Below, piece by piece: positions 1 through 5,913 of a stretch of 6,096 nt of DNA. The number at the start of each line of letters is the position of its first letter. The first letter of the stretch is position 1. The DNA is from Prevotellaceae bacterium UBA1726 (GTDB lineage: Bacteria; Bacteroidota; Bacteroidia; Bacteroidales; Bacteroidaceae). Position numbers and translations under genes: made by a program. The stretch covers positions 1 through 6,096 of the forward strand of contig DCIM01000036.1 in assembly GCA_002316005.1 (NCBI GenBank), given 5' to 3'. The notes beneath the pieces were generated by a model, which was not told the origin of the DNA, did no database searches, and was given only the letters and a program-made list of their open reading frames with translations.

Positions 1-15
1 ATGCTTAATTGTTTA

Positions 16-23
16 CAAAGTTA
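16..23 (-). promoter_or_regulatory. Possible -7 box of a leftward gene outside the window
   Basis: On the minus strand these bases read TAACTTTG, a match to the Bacteroidota -7 consensus TAnnTTTG and identical to the box repeated before the esterase gene at 883. A transcript would begin near base 9 and run left out of the window. No clear TTTG -33 box sits 19-21 bp upstream (the closest is a TTTA at 41-44, 17 bp away), so this rests on one short motif in AT-rich DNA. Confidence 0.25.
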
Positions 24-57
24 CTCCAAAATCCCAACACTAAAGTGTCCGGAGTAA
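21..57. repeat. Nested inverted repeat (possible hairpin)
   Basis: Outer arms TTACTCC (21-27) and GGAGTAA (51-57) enclose inner arms ACACT (37-41) and AGTGT (44-48) with a two-base loop. An AT-rich run with several T residues follows on the plus strand, so it could act as a terminator for something ending to the left, or as an operator beside the leftward promoter-like box at 16-23. The stems are short and interrupted; no function is shown. Confidence 0.3.
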
Positions 58-147
58 TATTTTAGTAAATATTAATATTACTTTTTGTCCTAAGTCAACA
101 TTTTTCAACACATCACTCAAATTACATAAAAGTGCATGCATCTTTTT

Positions 148-226
148 TTTAGTGTAATTATCGTAATCATTGTAAGCACTAGAAAAAGAGCAAAACGCTT
201 ACAATGATTACAATGATTACAGTAAA
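148..226. repeat. Long inverted repeat built of 9-bp units
   Basis: The left arm (154-177) is GTAATTATC, GTAATCATT, GTAAGC. The right arm (197-220), read on the minus strand, is GTAATCATT, GTAATCATT, GTAAGC. The 24-bp arms differ at two positions, and the match continues outward for six more bases with one mismatch, giving roughly 27 of 30 matching over a 19-base spacer. The unit is 9 bp, so it keeps a reading frame; on the strand reading GCTTAC each arm encodes the peptide LTMIT within a short open stretch. Candidates are a degraded mobile element or gene end, an interspersed Bacteroidales repeat, or an iteron-like binding array. I do not recognise the element with confidence. Confidence 0.75.
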
Positions 227-260
227 AATATGCGCCCCTATGTTGATGAAAAAAGGTGCT

Positions 261-294
261 ATTATATTAATATAAATATATTTATATATATAAT
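261..294. repeat. AT-only palindromic segment
   Basis: This stretch contains only A and T. It includes a perfect 16-bp palindrome at 271-286 (TATAAATA followed by TATTTATA) and outer arms ATTATAT (261-267) and ATATAAT (288-294). It would melt or extrude easily and could be a protein-binding site, but palindromes are expected in pure A/T sequence, so significance is doubtful. Confidence 0.4.
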
Positions 295-313
295 AGAATT
301 CTGTGTTCAACCC

Positions 314-460
314 TCAAATTGCCTCAGTGAGCGTGTCCATTTTTTCTACTGTAATCATTGTAAGCGGTTGTTCTCGTGTTGTCACCCTACCCTCGCCTGA
401 CTGTTCAAAAAATCTCAAAGTGGCGCACGACTGGCGCGTATGACAAACAAAAATCAAGTG
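314..460 (-). pseudogene. Possible gene-end remnant containing LTMIT
   Basis: The minus strand is open for 48 codons, from just after a TAG (461-463) to a TGA at 314-316. The peptide looks more protein-like than random AT-rich DNA: it contains LRFFEQSGEGRVTTREQ, then LTMITVEKMDTLTEAI at its end. There is no good start codon near the beginning (only a TTG at 455-457), and the stretch is far shorter than a normal gene, so if real it is a truncated 3' end. The LTMIT part is encoded by the third copy of the 9-bp repeat (347-366). I do not recognise a family. It overlaps the plus-strand small frame at 440-526; at most one of them is likely to be meaningful. Confidence 0.2.
347..366 (+). repeat. 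Third copy of the GTAATCATT/GTAAGC repeat
   Basis: The bases read TACT, GTAATCATT, GTAAGC, G. This matches the minus-strand reading of the right arm of the inverted repeat at 197-224, except that one 9-bp unit is missing. It lies about 125 bp from that arm, so the family is dispersed within this spacer and varies in unit number. Confidence 0.7.
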
Positions 461-526
461 CTACTTGAGGAACTCAAAAAAAAATATATTATCCTCGACG
501 ACACCAGTATTCATCGGCATAGCTGA
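440..526 (+). CDS. Possible small ORF, 28 residues
   Basis: ATG at 440 opens a 28-codon frame ending at a TGA (524-526). The peptide begins MTNKNQVLLEELKKKYIIL and ends DDTSIHRHS, with an amphipathic, charged pattern that could be helical. The frame is open upstream to a TGA at 398-400, adding 13 codons with no better start. There is no Shine-Dalgarno site (uninformative in Bacteroidota) and no TAnnTTTG box at a sensible distance. It may be a gene fragment or chance. It overlaps the open minus-strand stretch at 314-460. Confidence 0.15.
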   Translation: MTNKNQVLLEELKKKYIILDDTSIHRHS

Positions 527-554
527 AGGTTGTTTTTATCATTTTGGAGCCTCG

Positions 555-575
555 TAAACAGACATAAACAGACAT
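555..575. repeat. 10-bp direct tandem duplication
   Basis: TAAACAGACA occurs twice in immediate succession (555-564 and 565-574) and is followed by T. A 10-bp period is close to one helical turn, so two protein contacts on one DNA face are possible, but a simple replication-slippage duplication is the plainer reading. Confidence 0.55.
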
Positions 576-638
576 TTGCAAAACCCACCGCGTATAATTA
601 TAGTGTAGGGGAAATCATAAAACTGCTAACAACTGCGC

Positions 639-745
639 GATTTCATTGACAGAGTGAACTATTCTTTTCATTTAAGTGGAATGATTAACTGATTTCAGAA
701 AAATGAAGCTCTCATTCCACTGAAACGACGGGGTGATTTCATTGA
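639..745. repeat. Hairpin flanked by 11-bp direct repeats
   Basis: GATTTCATTGA occurs at 639-649 and again at 735-745. Between them lies an inverted repeat: AGTGGAATGA at 675-684 and TCATTCCACT at 712-721, perfect over 10 bp, continuing after one mismatch with TTT (671-673) and AAA (723-725). The loop is 27 bases. The arrangement ends about 70 bp before the promoter-like array of the esterase gene, so an operator or 5' regulatory RNA is possible; direct repeats flanking an inverted repeat also resemble a small inserted element, although the inverted repeat is not at the ends of the interval. Confidence 0.55.
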
Positions 746-817
746 AATAATATAGGCAATGACATAAACTGCACGATGGATACAAAAAATACACTCTCAG
801 ACGTTCTATTTATTTAC

Positions 818-882
818 TTTTTTATTAACTTTGTATTTGCTTTTTTATTAACTTTGCATTTGCTTTTTATTAACTTTGCATT
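818..882 (+). promoter_or_regulatory. Tandem repeat carrying three -7 boxes before the esterase gene
   Basis: A unit of T-run, ATTAACTTTG, then CATTTGC or TATTTGC is present as 818-840 (23 bp), 841-863 (23 bp) and a shortened 864-882 that ends directly at the ATG of the esterase gene. Each copy contains TAACTTTG (826-833, 849-856, 871-878), matching the Bacteroidota -7 consensus TAnnTTTG. Use of the first copy would give a leader of roughly 40 bases, the second about 20, and the third an almost leaderless transcript. No copy has a clean TTTG -33 box 19-21 bp upstream, so which one is active cannot be told from sequence. The copies differ in T-run length (6, 6, 5) and one base after TTTG. Confidence 0.6.
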
Positions 883-3528
883 ATGACAAAATTTGGTACT
901 TCATTAATCATATTTCTATTCTGCATTGCAGCAGGATGCTTCGCACAAAAGAACAAGGCTGCCAAGCAACATATCGTTCGCATTGAGACGGGACTCGTAC
1001 AGGGAACTGACCACGAAGGTACGGAGGCATTTCTTGGCATTCCATACGCAAAGGTGGAGAGGTTCATGTCGCCTCAGCCGGTTGAGAAATGGGACACTAT
1101 AATGGTATGCGACCATTGGGGACCTCAGGCGATGCAGAATGTGGGCGATCGCGAGATGAGCGAGGCGGAGATGAGCGAGAACTCGTGTGTGCTGAATGTG
1201 TGGACCACCGACCGACAGAGGAAGAAACCCGTGATGCTATGGTTGCATGGCGGTGGTTTCGATTCGGGTACATCAGCCTGGGACCCGGGCATGTGTCTGG
1301 CGAAGAAGGATGTTGTGGTGGTGAGCATCAACCATCGTCTGAACATCCTCGGATTCCTTGACCTCTCAACAGTTTCGGAGAAGTACAAATACTCTGGAAA
1401 TGTAGGAATGCTCGATGTTGTGGCAGCACTGAAATGGATTCACAGAAACATTGAACTCTTTGGTGGCGACCCAGAGAACATCACCGTCTTCGGCGAATCG
1501 GGAGGTGGCGGAAAGGTTGGAACGCTGCTCTGCATGCCAGAAGCAAAGGACCTGTTCCACAAGGCGATAATAATGAGCGGTACTATACTGAATGTGAACA
1601 ACAAAGAGATGGCCGAATCGCTCGGACAGGCTGTGCTTGAGGAACTGAACATCGACGCCGCTAACATTGAGCGAATCAACTCCGTACCTTACAAGGAACT
1701 ATATGCCGCAGGACAAAGAGCGATGGCGAAGAGCATAGGCACAAGACGCCCGGGAACACCAATGATGTGGGGATTCGGTCCTACACCCGACGGTGATGTG
1801 CTGATGCAACAACCGTTCCAACCGGGATTTGCGAAGATTGCCGACAACAAACCGATTGTGATTGGAACGACATTCAACGAACTGCAACGACTGACCTACG
1901 ACAAACCCGTTACACTTGACGAGGCTCGCAAAGAACTGGAACCTGTGTTCGGCGAGCAGACTGACGACTACATCAAAGCCTTCGACGAGGCATGGCCAGA
2001 GCATTCGGCAAACGACCTCCTCTCGGCCGACAGACTGTTCCGTCCGAAGACGATAATAACAGCCGACTATGTGACGCAGAACCGCAAGACACCGGTTTAT
2101 ATGTATATGTTCACATGGAAATCGCCTGTGCATCAGGGTTCGGTTCACGGACATGAGTTGAAGTTTTGCTACAACACCCTCCACCACGCAGGACGCGACC
2201 TGCCCCACCCTACAGCCGAGGATTTACGACTCGCCGACAGGATGAGCAGTTCGTGGGCAAACTTCGCCCATACGGGAAATCCGAACGCCGAGGGACTGCC
2301 TGAATGGAAAGCCTACGACAAGGCATCGGGCGAGATGATGATTTTCGACCGCGAGTGTTACATCCGTCATAATCCCGACCGCCGATTGGAGGAGATTATC
2401 AACGACTGCTGCTTCAAGCAACTGAAGGAGTTCAACGCGAAGAAAGCCGAGAACCAATCATACTACTCCACTCCACGAGTGAACAACAACGGAGCAACAT
2501 ATCCTCGAGTGTTGGAAGACGGTAGTGCGCTAATCAGAGTGAAGGCAAAGGACGCCTCAAACTGGAAGGTATCGCTCGACAACGACTGTAAGTTCTACTA
2601 TCAGCAGGATGGCACATGGATGGCACATACCAAACCACTGGCACCGGGATTCCATTACTACTGGTTGAATGTTGACGGTATGGACATCTCCGACCCGAAT
2701 GCTGTGCCATACTACGGGTGCGGTCGCTGGACAAGTGGCATTGAGGTGCCAGACAAGGACTTTGATGCATTGTTCACCCATGAAGATGCGCCGAAAGGAC
2801 AGGTACACAAAGTGTATTACGAGTCGAGCGTAAGAAACGCGCAGAAAACCCTATGGGTTTATACGCCGGCAGGCTACGAGCAAGGCAAGAAGAAATATCC
2901 TGTGCTCTACTTGCAGCATGGCGGTGGTGAGGACGAATCGGGATGGGTGCGTCAGGGACTGACAAACCAGATTCTCGACGAACTGATTGCTGCCGGTGAG
3001 GCGAAGGAGATGATTGTGGTGATGGCAAACGGCACATTCAACATCCCGGGGGCGCCGTTCGGATATTCGATTGAAGGAATGAAACCATTCGAGAGCGAGA
3101 TGATAAACGACATCATCCCTACCGTGGAGAAGAACTTCCGCGTGGTGAAAGACCGCAAGGGACGCGCCATGGCCGGACTGTCGATGGGAGGCGGACAGAC
3201 ATTCTTCGTAGGACTGCAGCATACAGAACTGTTCTCGGCGTTGGGAATATTCAGTACGGGAGTGTTCGGTGGCATTCGCGAGACAAAGGCCTTTGACGCA
3301 GAGAAAGCCATGCCGGGACTCATCAGCAACGCGCATAAATACAACCGCGACCTGCAGACACTGTATATCTCCGTAGGAACCGACGACCCACGCCTGACAC
3401 CAACGACAAAGGCTGTTGAGGACATGAAGGCAAAAGGCCTGAACATCGTGTTTGAAACATTCCCCGGCGACCACGAATGGCAGGCCTGGCGCAAGTCGTT
3501 GTATAGTTTCGTGCAGAAGATTTTTTAA
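883..3528 (+). CDS. Exported double esterase: type-B carboxylesterase fused to CE1/feruloyl-esterase-like domain
   Basis: The 881-residue protein starts at ATG 883, directly followed by a signal sequence: Lys3, a hydrophobic core (8-18), then AAGC or CFA-Q. Cleavage may be before Cys19 (lipoprotein, no acidic surface-export signal after it) or after Ala21. Residues about 28-520 form a type-B carboxylesterase: oxyanion motif HGGGF (122-126), nucleophile Ser206 in the signature FGGDPENITVFGESGG, likely acid Glu333 (FNE) and His422 (VHGHEL). Residues about 530-635 resemble an E-set/CBM48 module. Residues about 636-881 match the esterase D/feruloyl esterase family, with HGGGEDESGW, nucleophile Ser767 (GLSMGGG), Asp835 (GTDDP) and His864 (GDHEW). 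Related CBM48-CE1 enzymes release ferulate or acetyl groups from xylan; type-B members cleave varied carboxyl esters. The exact substrates are unknown, but both sites look intact. The gene is monocistronic here and converges on the peptidase gene. Confidence 0.93.
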   Translation: MTKFGTSLIIFLFCIAAGCFAQKNKAAKQHIVRIETGLVQGTDHEGTEAFLGIPYAKVERFMSPQPVEKWDTIMVCDHWGPQAMQNVGDREMSEAEMSENSCVLNVWTTDRQRKKPVMLWLHGGGFDSGTSAWDPGMCLAKKDVVVVSINHRLNILGFLDLSTVSEKYKYSGNVGMLDVVAALKWIHRNIELFGGDPENITVFGESGGGGKVGTLLCMPEAKDLFHKAIIMSGTILNVNNKEMAESLGQAVLEELNIDAANIERINSVPYKELYAAGQRAMAKSIGTRRPGTPMMWGFGPTPDGDVLMQQPFQPGFAKIADNKPIVIGTTFNELQRLTYDKPVTLDEARKELEPVFGEQTDDYIKAFDEAWPEHSANDLLSADRLFRPKTIITADYVTQNRKTPVYMYMFTWKSPVHQGSVHGHELKFCYNTLHHAGRDLPHPTAEDLRLADRMSSSWANFAHTGNPNAEGLPEWKAYDKASGEMMIFDRECYIRHNPDRRLEEIINDCCFKQLKEFNAKKAENQSYYSTPRVNNNGATYPRVLEDGSALIRVKAKDASNWKVSLDNDCKFYYQQDGTWMAHTKPLAPGFHYYWLNVDGMDISDPNAVPYYGCGRWTSGIEVPDKDFDALFTHEDAPKGQVHKVYYESSVRNAQKTLWVYTPAGYEQGKKKYPVLYLQHGGGEDESGWVRQGLTNQILDELIAAGEAKEMIVVMANGTFNIPGAPFGYSIEGMKPFESEMINDIIPTVEKNFRVVKDRKGRAMAGLSMGGGQTFFVGLQHTELFSALGIFSTGVFGGIRETKAFDAEKAMPGLISNAHKYNRDLQTLYISVGTDDPRLTPTTKAVEDMKAKGLNIVFETFPGDHEWQAWRKSLYSFVQKIF

Positions 3529-3571
3529 AAAGAAAAGAGTAGCACGAAAAATATTATCAGTAAACGCGAGG
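3529..3571. other. 43-bp gap between convergent stop codons
   Basis: Only 43 bp separate the TAA of the esterase gene (3526-3528) from the stop of the peptidase gene (3572-3574). No GC-rich stem followed by a T run is present. The only symmetry is a run of six T then five A across the esterase stop codon (3521-3531), which supplies a T tract on both strands but no stable stem. Transcripts of the two genes may therefore overlap at their 3' ends or end by another mechanism. Confidence 0.5.
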
Positions 3572-5644
3572 TTATTGAAGAATTTTCTCGGCGAGGAGTT
3601 GAACATCCTGTGTGTTGAGGACACCATTGCCATCGAGGTCGGCAGCGGAATTGTAAGCAGCATCAGGGGTGTTCAGAAGATTGATGAGGAGACAAAGGTC
3701 CACTATCGTGACAAAGCCATCGCCATCGAGATCACCAAGATTCTTGTCAACAAGAGTGAAGTCAATTTGGGAATTGTACTTCGGATAGATGGTTGACTCA
3801 CTCCATGTCCTGATTTTCAAAGTGTAGTCGCCAGGATCGCGACCTTCAAGGAGTTTGTCGAGAGATATCTCAAAGTCTTTGATTTCGCCAGATGACATCG
3901 TGAAATAAATCTCGTCCATTCGTTTCAGTTCGGTACTGCTTCCTCGTGCAAACAACTGCAGATAGAACTCCCTGCTGACATTAGAATATGCCTTTATCTT
4001 GCATCTCACCTTTGCATTGTCGGTGGTAATGTGATAATCTGTAGAAACATTGTCGCCATTGAGCAGAATTGCCTTTTCAGGCATGCTGACAGGCAATTGG
4101 CTTCCCGTCCATGTGAAGGTAGGAACATCGGTGTAGCCGTAAGGCAGTTGCACATCCTGCCATGGTGCGTGTGGGTCGGAAGCATCCTTGAAGGCGGGGT
4201 AAGCATAGTATGTGCCAGGCGAGACGATGTTCTGCATATATACATAATAGGAAAGCGCGTAGGATTCAAGATCGCGCGTCATAGTAGAGGGCGATGCATC
4301 ATAATAGACCTCGTTTGGATTATCGACATTGACATACTTCAGTCCCATGGTAACAGTCTGTGGCAGAACGCCTGTGTTCCAGAGATAGCCATTGACATAA
4401 TTGTAATAGCCACGATAGCCAGATGTGGTCATATTGAGGGTATAACCGCCCGGCAAGCCCATTCCCACATAGGCATCCTTTGTGCCTTTGTCGGGTTGAA
4501 TACCGATGGTTGCAGCCTGACCGATATTGAATGCATAACCAGTGTCTTCGCCCCACGAGCCGTAGTTGGAATTGCCTGTGTAAGGGTTGATGGCGTTTGT
4601 GCCACTGAGGAGGAAGAATCCATTGCATAAGCCACTCCAACCCCAGTTGAAATGGTAGCAGCCATTGCCGTCGTAGCCGTCGAGGACAAACTCATGACCG
4701 CCGTTCTTGGTGCTTGCACCGGAATAGACAACAGGACGACCAGCCTCGAGTTCGGCAAGCATCATTGTCTCCCACTCCTCGTCGCTATAGTAGCATCGGG
4801 TGACATTACGGATGGAGCGATCGTAGCCGAAATAGGTGATGAGGGCATAGGCAACGAGGTTGTGGCTTGCACCGGAACCCTCGCCTGAAGAGGTGGTGTT
4901 GTAGTTCATATCGACAGCCACACCACAGTCGTGCATCAATGTGGCAACGGCATTTGCAGCAGCCTCGGGATTGTTGTAAGAAGCATAGGTGTTGAGCATG
5001 TGGTCCCAGTCGTAGGTATGCTCAGCGAAATTGGATGAGCCGGTGTATGTCTTCTTGTCCTTTGGAAACTGATAGGTATGTTCGCCATAGCCATGAACAG
5101 GGTATTTGTGGTAGTTGATGACCTGTGCCATTGCCGTTGCCACGCAACCCGTATAGACACCGAAGTTGGAACCACGGTCGGTGCATAGGAGGTTGTAAGG
5201 AGTGAGCTGGTCCCATTCGGTTTGAACGAGCGGTTCGATGGCAGCATGACTGACCAAGGCCTTCTGCATTGGTGTACCGCGTTGTATGGCGGCAGAGATG
5301 GCACGGGAACAATCCTCCATCCACGCAGAGAAATTCTCGGGGAGGTTATCGGGATCGTACGAACCACGATCAGTATAACCGATAAGAGCAGGAGCATTGT
5401 CGTCGGCACCAAGGATGAGGAATCCCTCACCGTCGTTGCGGTTCATTACATACATCAGCGGTGTGTTGCCCTCGGTCTTTGTGAAGGCAAGCGACAGTTT
5501 GTCGGAAAGGAACTTCGCCGAAGCTGATTTCCTTGGAGAGGAAGAAGACTGTTGGAGTCGGGAAATAGCCTCCTCAGGGGAGAGCTGATGAGCAGACGCA
5601 AGTGTAGTAGTGAATAGAAATAATAAGAAAAGAATTAATCGCAT
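3572..5644 (-). CDS. Secreted C10 (streptopain-like) cysteine peptidase with dockerin-like C-terminus
   Basis: The 690-residue protein starts at ATG 5642-5644; a TTG nine codons upstream is open but lies inside the promoter box. Residues 1-18 are a signal peptide (MRLILFLLFLF, cleavage after ASA). Residues about 19-135 resemble the Spi-type propeptide that keeps C10 zymogens inactive. The peptidase domain (about 136-380) has WDQLTPYN with likely oxyanion Gln146, catalytic Cys167 in TGCVATAMAQV, catalytic His317 in GGHEFVLDGYD and the NWGWSG motif (333-338), all as in SpeB and Prevotella interpain. About 385-635 is Tyr-rich, probably beta-sandwich, with no assigned family. Residues 637-690 hold two calcium-loop repeats, DLDGDGFVTIVD (638-649) and DLDGNGVLNTQD (669-680), typical of type I dockerin. 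It probably degrades protein outside the cell or in the periplasm. No type IX secretion tail is evident. Confidence 0.93.
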   Translation of the reverse strand: MRLILFLLFLFTTTLASAHQLSPEEAISRLQQSSSSPRKSASAKFLSDKLSLAFTKTEGNTPLMYVMNRNDGEGFLILGADDNAPALIGYTDRGSYDPDNLPENFSAWMEDCSRAISAAIQRGTPMQKALVSHAAIEPLVQTEWDQLTPYNLLCTDRGSNFGVYTGCVATAMAQVINYHKYPVHGYGEHTYQFPKDKKTYTGSSNFAEHTYDWDHMLNTYASYNNPEAAANAVATLMHDCGVAVDMNYNTTSSGEGSGASHNLVAYALITYFGYDRSIRNVTRCYYSDEEWETMMLAELEAGRPVVYSGASTKNGGHEFVLDGYDGNGCYHFNWGWSGLCNGFFLLSGTNAINPYTGNSNYGSWGEDTGYAFNIGQAATIGIQPDKGTKDAYVGMGLPGGYTLNMTTSGYRGYYNYVNGYLWNTGVLPQTVTMGLKYVNVDNPNEVYYDASPSTMTRDLESYALSYYVYMQNIVSPGTYYAYPAFKDASDPHAPWQDVQLPYGYTDVPTFTWTGSQLPVSMPEKAILLNGDNVSTDYHITTDNAKVRCKIKAYSNVSREFYLQLFARGSSTELKRMDEIYFTMSSGEIKDFEISLDKLLEGRDPGDYTLKIRTWSESTIYPKYNSQIDFTLVDKNLGDLDGDGFVTIVDLCLLINLLNTPDAAYNSAADLDGNGVLNTQDVQLLAEKILQ

Positions 5645-5668
5645 AGAGTGGAATTCAAAATTCAGATA

Positions 5669-5700
5669 CAAAGGTACTGTATTTTTTTGTAAAACGGAAA
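5669..5700 (-). promoter_or_regulatory. Promoter of the C10 peptidase gene
   Basis: On the minus strand 5676-5669 reads TACCTTTG, a full match to the Bacteroidota -7 consensus TAnnTTTG. TTTC at 5700-5697, 20 bp upstream, is a weak -33 box in the right place. Transcription would start near 5662-5664, leaving a leader of about 20 bases before the ATG at 5644. The upstream in-frame TTG (5671-5669) overlaps the box and would not be transcribed, which settles the start choice. Confidence 0.6.
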
Positions 5701-5796
5701 AAGAAGGGATGAAGAATTTAAACAGAAATATTAAGAGACGTCGCTACGCTCAAAATCACAGAAAATCTTTTATCTTTATATTAAAACAAGAATTTT

Positions 5797-5814
5797 CAGA
5801 ATTAACAGAATTTA
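5797..5814 (+). repeat. Two 9-bp tandem units CAGAATTAA/CAGAATTTA
   Basis: CAGAATTAA (5797-5805) is followed directly by CAGAATTTA (5806-5814), one mismatch apart and preceded by a TTTT run. The unit fits the pattern CAGRATWWW shared with the array at 5957-5981, which also follows a T run, suggesting one repeat family with two copies in this spacer. Confidence 0.5.
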
Positions 5815-5849
5815 TTTTTCAACATTAATTCTTCGCTCATTATTTATTT

Positions 5850-5913
5850 GGCATAGGTGCTCAGGCGGCAAAGCCGGAGTTCCATTAATTGACCATTCGC
5901 TCGGCTATGCCGC
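5850..5913. repeat. Nested inverted repeats with two related GC-rich near-palindromes
   Basis: GCGGC-AAA-GCCGG (5865-5877) and TCGGC-TAT-GCCGC (5901-5913) are each able to form a short hairpin, and each matches the reverse complement of the other at 11 of 13 positions. In addition GGCATAG (5850-5856) pairs with CTATGCC (5905-5911), enclosing the first hairpin; this pairing competes with the local hairpin at 5901-5913. No T run follows on either strand, so these are not ordinary intrinsic terminators. Confidence 0.5.

Noticed and set aside
1..57. Open frame ATG to TAA of 18 codons at the left edge, possibly the tail of a gene entering the window
   Set aside because: It is too short to judge, and the same bases form an inverted repeat and contain a minus-strand promoter-like box. 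The sequence to the left is needed.
148..226. Plasmid-type iteron origin suggested by the 9-bp direct units
   Set aside because: There are only two or three units per site, no replication initiator gene is present and no DnaA box cluster was seen.
148..366. CRISPR array suggested by spaced GTAATCATT repeats
   Set aside because: The copies are in both orientations, differ in length and spacing (19 bp and about 125 bp), and have no regular spacers or cas genes.
883..945. Firm lipoprotein assignment from IAAGC before Cys19
   Set aside because: The motif fits a lipobox loosely, but CFA-Q just after it fits ordinary signal peptidase I cleavage, and no acidic residues follow the Cys as in surface lipoproteins of this phylum. 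It is left undecided.
1699..2208. Minus-strand frame of 169 codons inside the carboxylesterase domain
   Set aside because: The plus-strand frame carries family motifs here (FNE, VHGHEL), and the antisense peptide resembles nothing recognisable.
2851..3663. Minus-strand frame of 270 codons inside the esterase gene
   Set aside because: It lies opposite the CE1-like domain, whose motifs (GLSMGGG, GDHEW) are clearly the real product; the antisense peptide is rich in Cys, His and Arg and has no signal or domain pattern.
3452..3796. Open plus-strand frame of 114 codons spanning the gap between the two genes
   Set aside because: It overlaps the conserved C-terminal ends of both the esterase and the peptidase, including catalytic His864 and the dockerin repeats, and its peptide has no recognisable motif. 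It is the reverse of real coding sequence.
4031..4630. Plus-strand frame of 199 codons inside the peptidase gene
   Set aside because: It is antisense to the peptidase's beta-rich region; its low-complexity Ile/Val/Cys/Arg composition is typical of the reverse complement of a real gene.
5610..5828. Plus-strand frame of 72 codons over the peptidase start
   Set aside because: It runs antisense to the signal peptide and through the promoter box into AT-rich spacer; the Lys/Asn/Arg-rich peptide fits chance translation of A-rich DNA.
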